A stretch of DNA of 64,000 bases. It comes from Streptomyces spiroverticillatus (GTDB lineage Bacteria > Actinomycetota > Actinomycetes > Streptomycetales > Streptomycetaceae). The notes under the pieces are model-generated. The model did not search any database, had not been told where the DNA came from, and saw only the letters and a program-made list of their open reading frames with translations. The position numbers and the translations under genes are program-made. This document shows positions 59,159 through 64,000 of this stretch, piece after piece (the stretch's first letter is position 1; each line of letters opens with the position of its first letter). The DNA lies in the NCBI GenBank assembly GCA_014650415.1, contig BMUX01000002.1, forward strand, positions 674,884 to 738,883. The letters are read 5' to 3'.

Positions 59159-61626
59159 TTGGCGTCCACCGCCTTGCCGTCGGCGCCGGTCGCGCCGCGT
59201 GTGAAGCGGGGGTGGATCAGGCCCATGCAGGTGTACGGCAGGTCCTCGACCTCCTCCACCGGCACTCCGCGCTGCTCGGCGAGCAGGCGGATGTGCTTCA
59301 GGTCCGCGTCGGCGCCTCTCTTGGCGAGGATCTTCCAGGGGACGCGGCGCAGCAGGACCCGGGTGGTCTCGCCGACGCCCGGCTTGACGAGGTTCACGTC
59401 GTGGATGCCGTACTCCTCACTGATCCGCGTCACCGCCGCCCAGCCCTCCCAGGTGGGGGTGCGGTCCTGGCCCTGGAGGGCCTTGGCCTGGGCCACCGCG
59501 CCCTCGGCGACGTCGCCGAAGCGGGCGGTGATCGCGTCCAGGAAGTCGTTCGAGACGTCGGCGTCGGCCAGTTCGCGGTAGAACTTGCCGCCGTGGAAGT
59601 CGTTCGGCCCGACCAGGTCGGCGCGCAGCACCGTACGCGAAATCAGCCCGGAGACCGTGGAGTTGAGGCATGCGGAGGGGATCAGGAAGTCCTCGCGGGT
59701 GCCGTAGGTCCGCACGCAGGAGCCGGGGTCGGCGAGGACCGCGATCTCCGGGTCGAAGCCGCCGAGCGTGCTCTCGGTGCCGGTCGCGGTGTGGAACTCC
59801 TCGACGGCGGCGGCGAGTTCGCGGGTGATGGCGCCCTTGCCGGTCCAGCCGTCGACGAAGACGACGTCGGCGGGGTCGTGGTGGGCGGCCAGCCAGCGCA
59901 GGGCGTTGGCGTCGATGCCGCGGCCCCGGACGATGGAGACGGCGTAGTGCGGCAGGTCGAGGCCGTGCCGGTACTGCGCCCAGCGCCGCATCAGTACGCC
60001 GACGGGCGTGCCCGCACGGGCCAGCGAGACCAGCACGGGACGCGGCGAGCGCTCCGTGAGCACGGTCTCGGTGACGACACCGACCGCCTGCGCGATCCGG
60101 TCGGCGGACTCCGCCAGGGCGGCCCGGAACAGCTCCTGGTACTCCTGCGTGGGCTGGTACTCGACCGGCAGCGACTCGGCGTAGTGCGCGCCGCCCGCCT
60201 GGATGGCCTCCTCGCGCTCCTCGGTGGGGGCCTCAAGACTCACGTCCGAGAGGTCCTGGAGCAGCCAGCCGACCTCGTCGGGCGCGTAGGAGGAGAAGGC
60301 GGGACCACGGAGGGGTTCGGGCAGCACGGAGTTCTCCTGCGCAGGGGGGACGTACGAGGGGACGACCGCCAGCAGTACGCGGTCGGCATGCGGGGCGAGG
60401 CGGGACAACAAGCCGCCGGGGGCGTGGAGTCGGGGCGTGTCGGCGGTCGAGTCGACCACCGCGAGGACGGTGTCGAAGCCCGCGCCCGCGACGTTGTAGG
60501 CGTAGCGCTCGCCGGGGCCGTCGGCCGGGTCGTCGTGGGCGGGGAAGACCAGGCGGGTGCGTATCGCGTAGCCGGGGTCGTCGACGGCGAGGACCGGGGA
60601 GCGGGTGGTGGTGGAGTACCGGACGTCGACGCCCGCTTCCTCCAGAGCCGTGCCGATCCGCAGCGGCGCGTACATCAACTCCTCGAAGCCCAGGACGAGT
60701 ACGCGCCCGGGCGCGTCCCCGAGCGCCTCGGCGACCCGCTTGCCCATGCCGGGCAGGGCGGCCTCCAGCGCCTCGCGGTGCGCGGCGGTGAAGCCGTGCC
60801 GCCCGCCGTCGGGTATCCCCTCGGGCCAGTCGAGTTCCACGCGAATGGCGTCGGGGGCGCCGGACGTGGGCACCCGGGTGGCCTGGGCCTCCTCCCGCTC
60901 GACCAGGCGCTGCCCCTTCTCCAGCACCCCTTCGGGCAGCCGTACGGTGCCCGAGGCGCGGGCGATCAGATCGACGCGGGCCCCGAGTTCGGCGGCGAAG
61001 GCGTCCAGGCGGGCCCGGTCGGCAGGGGTGCGCATGTCGACCAGGGCGACGACGACGTAACGCGAACGCGGGTGGCGGGCGTGCAGGTCACGGATGGTGT
61101 TGAGGACCGTGTTGCCGGTGGAGAACTCGTCGTCGACGAGCACCAACGGGCCGCCCCCGGCGAGCAGTCGGGGGTCAGAGGGCAGGAGCAGGTGGGAAGT
61201 GGCGTGGGAGTGCGACTCCTCGAAGCCGCCCGCCGCGGCGACCCCGGCGACCGGGCGCCGGGTGGAGTGCAGGTACGGGGCGAGCGCCAGGCCGTCGGCG
61301 ACCGAGTGGCCGAGACCGGTGGCGGTCTCCGCGTAGCCGAGGACGACGGCCCGGGACGCCTCCGCGTCACCGAGAAGGGCGCGCACCTCGCGGCCGAGGG
61401 CGAGCCCGGCACCGTACACGAGGGAAGGTTTCTGCGGGACGTGCTTGCCGAGCACGTTCGACACGAGCAGGTGCGCCCGCTTGGGGTTGCGCCGCAGGGC
61501 GAGCCCGAGCAGGTCGTGCAACGACTCGGGGCCGCAGGCGTCCCCCGGCACCAGTTCCACGCCGAGGCGTTCCGCCACCCAACTGCCCGACCACACCACG
61601 TCGTTGTTCCCGCTTCCGCTCGTCAC
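59155..61626 (-). CDS. PRTase_2-TRSP-StiP fusion protein of the Ter module
   Basis: The 823-residue multidomain protein has an N-terminal phosphoribosyltransferase (about 20-240) with the PRPP loop LVLVDDEFSTGNTVLN. A central TRSP-like domain (about 270-440) contains LVLGFEELMYAPLRIG and RYSTTTRSPVLA. The C-terminal StiP/PRTase_1 domain (about 470-800) contains LVSLARAGTPVGVLMRRW, IVRGRGIDANALRWL, VFVDGWTGKGAITRELA and GLISRTVLRADLVGPNDFHG. In most bacteria these are separate proteins encoded beside terD; together they are predicted to make a nucleotide-like stress metabolite. Here one chain carries all three, coupled to the HAD and 16 bp from the CitE-like gene. Confidence 0.9.
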   Translation of the reverse strand: MTSGSGNNDVVWSGSWVAERLGVELVPGDACGPESLHDLLGLALRRNPKRAHLLVSNVLGKHVPQKPSLVYGAGLALGREVRALLGDAEASRAVVLGYAETATGLGHSVADGLALAPYLHSTRRPVAGVAAAGGFEESHSHATSHLLLPSDPRLLAGGGPLVLVDDEFSTGNTVLNTIRDLHARHPRSRYVVVALVDMRTPADRARLDAFAAELGARVDLIARASGTVRLPEGVLEKGQRLVEREEAQATRVPTSGAPDAIRVELDWPEGIPDGGRHGFTAAHREALEAALPGMGKRVAEALGDAPGRVLVLGFEELMYAPLRIGTALEEAGVDVRYSTTTRSPVLAVDDPGYAIRTRLVFPAHDDPADGPGERYAYNVAGAGFDTVLAVVDSTADTPRLHAPGGLLSRLAPHADRVLLAVVPSYVPPAQENSVLPEPLRGPAFSSYAPDEVGWLLQDLSDVSLEAPTEEREEAIQAGGAHYAESLPVEYQPTQEYQELFRAALAESADRIAQAVGVVTETVLTERSPRPVLVSLARAGTPVGVLMRRWAQYRHGLDLPHYAVSIVRGRGIDANALRWLAAHHDPADVVFVDGWTGKGAITRELAAAVEEFHTATGTESTLGGFDPEIAVLADPGSCVRTYGTREDFLIPSACLNSTVSGLISRTVLRADLVGPNDFHGGKFYRELADADVSNDFLDAITARFGDVAEGAVAQAKALQGQDRTPTWEGWAAVTRISEEYGIHDVNLVKPGVGETTRVLLRRVPWKILAKRGADADLKHIRLLAEQRGVPVEEVEDLPYTCMGLIHPRFTRGATGADGKAVDAK

Positions 61627-61642
61627 GTCCGTATCCCGCCTG

Positions 61643-62815
61643 TCATTCCTGGAGTCCCGCGAGACCCGCCGCGAGCAGTTCCACGAAGCCCACGTCCTCC
61701 CCCGCCACGCCGAACACCTCGGCCCGCAGCAGGGTGCGCTCCGCCCAGGCGCGGTGCGGCTTCACCTCGTTCATCTTGTTCGTGTACGCCGAGCGCAGGA
61801 CCCCGCCGCCGCCCCGCTCGGGGCGCAGGATGTCGCGGGCGTCGCCGTACTCCTCGTGGCTGACCACGGACAGCGCATGCACGGGCAGGACGTGCGAGGG
61901 GTGGATGCAGGTCTTGCCCTGGAGGCCGTTGGCCCGGTCCAGGCCGATCTCCCGGAGGAGCCCGTCCAGGTCGTGCTCGATGAGCGCGGTGCGCAGCTCC
62001 TCCGCTTCCCCCTCCAGGAAGGGGCTGCGGCGCAGCTGCGGCTTGAACATGCGCTCCTGGACCTTGAAGTACTCCCACACCGGCCCGGTGATGGTGAACC
62101 CGGTGCCGTCGGAGCGGCCGAGGGTGTTGACCACGTCGCCGATGACGGAGGCGACGATCTGGACGTCGTACGCCGTCATGTCGGGCGCCCGGCGCAGTCC
62201 GTACGCGGAGCAGAAGTCGGTGACGCCGAGCCGCAGCGCGAGCACGCGGTCGCGGTACTTGTCGACGGTGCGGGCGATTCCGGCGAGGGTCTCGGTGCGG
62301 GTCTCCAGGTGGAGCAGCTCCGGGGACTCCAGGACGGGCATCGCGAAGAGGCGCCGTCCGCTCGCCGCCTCGGCGGCCGTGAGCGCCTCCAGGAACGGAA
62401 CACCACGTTCCTCGGTGAACTTCGGAAGTACGAATCCGGACAGCAGCGACGCGGCGTCGCCGAGCCGGTGCACCAGGTCGGGTATCTGCTCCGGTTCGCG
62501 CACCCGGACGAAGAGCAGCGGGGTCTCGCCGCCCTGCCCGGCGAGCTCGGTGAGCCGGCGGACGAGGTTCTCCTCGGCGGCCTCGACGTCGCCGTCGGCT
62601 ATCGAATCCTCCAGGCAGAGGACCATGGAGACCACTCCGCGCCCGGCCTGCTTGCGGATGTCGGCGGCGAGCCGGGGACGGGTCGCCGGGCTGTAGAGGG
62701 TCGCCCCGAGGGCGGCGGCGAGCACCGGCGCAGGCGAGTCCGCGTCGAAGGCGGCGGGCTCCCGGTGGAAGAGGCCCGCCCGCACCGCCGCAGGGATATG
62801 CCCGAAATGACGCAT
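61643..62815 (-). CDS. HpcH/HpaI aldolase / citrate-lyase-beta-like enzyme (Ter module)
   Basis: The 390-residue TIM-barrel lyase has GATLYSPATRPRLAADI, the metal/CoA-site block VVSMVLCLEDSIAD, the Glu of FAMPVLESPELLH, LRLGVTDFCSAYGLRR and LQGKTCIHPSHVLPVHAL. It resembles the CitE-like proteins invariably encoded in Ter-associated biosynthetic operons. ATG 62815 has GGGGG 7 bp upstream; the longer upstream frame crosses the divergent promoter. It heads the operon CitE-like, PRTase fusion, HAD and is divergent from terD. Confidence 0.9.
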   Translation of the reverse strand: MRHFGHIPAAVRAGLFHREPAAFDADSPAPVLAAALGATLYSPATRPRLAADIRKQAGRGVVSMVLCLEDSIADGDVEAAEENLVRRLTELAGQGGETPLLFVRVREPEQIPDLVHRLGDAASLLSGFVLPKFTEERGVPFLEALTAAEAASGRRLFAMPVLESPELLHLETRTETLAGIARTVDKYRDRVLALRLGVTDFCSAYGLRRAPDMTAYDVQIVASVIGDVVNTLGRSDGTGFTITGPVWEYFKVQERMFKPQLRRSPFLEGEAEELRTALIEHDLDGLLREIGLDRANGLQGKTCIHPSHVLPVHALSVVSHEEYGDARDILRPERGGGGVLRSAYTNKMNEVKPHRAWAERTLLRAEVFGVAGEDVGFVELLAAGLAGLQE

Positions 62816-62994
62816 CTGAGTACCCCCGAGCTGGCGTGTGGAACGTCGGACATGTGGCCGGTAATAGTACGTAGGGGCGGGGGTCCGCAGTTCCCGCCTT
62901 GCGTGAATTCCAGGTAACTCGCAGGTCTCGGCCCCACCCCCGACCGTACGGGAACGGGCCCCCACGTTGTCCGCACGGGCTGCGGGAAGGCAGG

Positions 62995-63891
62995 ATGACC
63001 GGCATGACGCACGCCATGCTGAAGGGCGCGAACGTACCCCTCGACGCGACGGCCGTAAGGGCCGTGCTCCGGTGGACCCCCGGGCCCGGCATCCCCAATG
63101 TGGACGCCTCGGCCCTCGTGGTGGGCGCCGACGGGCGCGTGCGCAGCGACGAGGACTTCGTCTTCTACAACTACGTACGCCACCCCTCGGGCTTCGTGCG
63201 CAAGCTGCCGATGAAGCGGGTGCCCGAGGGCTCCACCGACACCATCGTGGCGGACCTCACCTCGCTGGACCGCAGCGTCGACCGGGTGGTGATCGCCGCC
63301 TCGCTCGACGGGGAGGCCTTCGAGGGGGCCACCTTCGCGCACGTCCGCGACCTGTGCATCCTGCTGTACGACGCGACGGCGGCCGGTGCCGAGCCGCTCG
63401 CGATGTTCGACGTGAAGCCGGAGACCGGCGAGGAGACCGCCGTGATCTGCGGCGAGGTCTACCGGCGCGGGGACGGCTGGAAGTTCCGCGCGGTGGGCCA
63501 GGGCTACCCGACCGGGCTGGTCGGGCTCGCCACCCAGTTCGGCGTCTCGGTCGACGAGAGCGAGAGCCCCGACATCCCGGAGCCCTCCTCCGGCCCCGCC
63601 TCCCCGGCGAGCGCACCCCCGGTCCCCGCCCCCGCCCAGGAGCCCGTCACCCAGGCGGTCCCCCCGACCGCCGCCCCCGGGCAGCCCTACCCGCAGCCCC
63701 CGGCGCAGCCCGCCTACGGCTATCCGCACGCTGCCCCGCCCCCGCCGCAGGGCCAGCCGGCCTACGGCTACCCGCAGCCCGCGTCCAACCAGCCCGCGTA
63801 CGGCTACCCCCAGCCGGCGGCCGCCGCCGCGCACGCCCCGGACCCGAACTTCCGGCTGCCGCCGATGGGGCCGCAGTTCATCCGGGGCTGA
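62995..63891 (+). CDS. terD: TerD-family protein with QPAYGYP-repeat tail
   Basis: The 298-residue protein has a TerD calcium-binding beta-sandwich (about 1-190): LDASALVVGADGRVRSDEDFVFYN with the acidic Ca2+ site, DRVVIAASLDG, GEVYRRGDGWKFRAVGQGY. A disordered Pro-rich tail carries four PYPQP/QPAYGYP units and a conserved end FRLPPMGPQFIRG. TerD proteins respond to tellurite, acid and oxidative stress at the membrane. ATG 62995 or 63004. It is divergent from the CitE-like/PRTase/HAD operon across 179 bp, so both arms are likely co-regulated. Confidence 0.93.
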   Translation: MTGMTHAMLKGANVPLDATAVRAVLRWTPGPGIPNVDASALVVGADGRVRSDEDFVFYNYVRHPSGFVRKLPMKRVPEGSTDTIVADLTSLDRSVDRVVIAASLDGEAFEGATFAHVRDLCILLYDATAAGAEPLAMFDVKPETGEETAVICGEVYRRGDGWKFRAVGQGYPTGLVGLATQFGVSVDESESPDIPEPSSGPASPASAPPVPAPAQEPVTQAVPPTAAPGQPYPQPPAQPAYGYPHAAPPPPQGQPAYGYPQPASNQPAYGYPQPAAAAAHAPDPNFRLPPMGPQFIRG

Positions 63892-63909
63892 GAGGCCCGG
63901 GACGCGAAA

Positions 63910-63954
63910 CGGCGGCGGGGCCGCCCGGTGATCCACCGGGCGGCCCCGCCGCCG
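63910..63954 (+). terminator. Hairpin terminator after terD
   Basis: A perfect 21-bp GC stem (63910-63930 with 63934-63954, 3-nt loop) lies 18 bp past the terD stop. The last 46 bases of the window show nothing recognisable. Confidence 0.92.
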
Positions 63955-64000
63955 TACGTACGACACCGGCAGCGCCCACCGCACGAGGGCATCCGCCTGT

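Noticed and set aside
59143..61863. 906-codon plus-strand open frame antisense to the PRTase fusion
   Set aside because: The opposite strand encodes recognisable PRTase, TRSP and StiP motifs; this frame is Gly/Arg/Val-rich noise.

Overview
The window is chromosomal DNA from a high-GC actinomycete, almost certainly a Streptomyces. It is very GC-rich, with strong third-position GC bias and many GTG starts. It carries typical Streptomyces families: DUF2277, DUF2087, an SCO2322-type protein, DedA proteins, FmdB and TerD. It also carries the dispersed GGGGAACTGCGC intergenic repeat. Genes are dense on both strands. I see no phage, transposase, integrase, CRISPR array or polyketide/peptide cluster.

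Layout. 1-5750: ABC exporter, DesK-type kinase, XRE-cupin regulator, NarL-type regulator and a drug MFS, with the two-component pair and the regulator/MFS pair interleaved on opposite strands. 5810-9200: SCP-type thiolase and fused acyl-CoA dehydrogenase. 9760-14760: methyltransferase, cell-wall amidase, membrane protein, F420-type oxidoreductase, lipoprotein. 14780-18000: glycosyltransferase, methyltransferase and alpha/alpha-toroid protein. 18050-23260: KstR-like TetR regulator, ferredoxin, aldehyde dehydrogenase, membrane protein, metallo-beta-lactamase-fold hydrolase. 23330-29035: ECF vitamin/cobalt-type transporter with two surface proteins. 29380-31010: transglycosylase-like protein and secreted lipase. 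31130-33735: FadA5-type thiolase and CYP125-type P450, divergent. 33860-46280: flavin protein, MHS transporter, serpin, hydrolases, an MFS with a C-terminal winged helix, a peptidoglycan-binding protein and a HAD phosphatase. 46370-53990: GDT1-family Mn exporter with a yybP-ykoY riboswitch, FetB-like permease, secreted HNH nuclease, PhoD, iron-box DoxX, Cu/Zn SOD, DedA. 54081-54152: tRNA-Val(TAC). 58290-63890: a Ter stress module (HAD, PRTase-TRSP-StiP fusion, CitE-like lyase, TerD).

The most interesting signal is a dispersed regulon. Six 14-bp sites, all read as TAGAACNNGTNNNN on one strand and three of them exactly TAGAACNNGTTCCA, match the mycobacterial KstR operator TNNAACNNGTTNNA. They sit only next to the fused acyl-CoA dehydrogenase, the KstR-like gene, the aldehyde dehydrogenase-ferredoxin operon, the MBL-fold hydrolase, and both sides of the fadA5/cyp125 divergent promoter. 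The encoded proteins resemble the sterol side-chain pathway of Mycobacterium (CYP125, FadE34, FadA5, Ltp1). No sterol ring-degradation gene is visible. A second operator, CTGAC-N5-GTCAG, abuts the first at the dehydrogenase, recurs at the F420-type oxidoreductase, and occurs one base off at cyp125. The window therefore appears to hold a sterol (or sterol-like isoprenoid) side-chain system scattered among housekeeping genes over about 28 kb.
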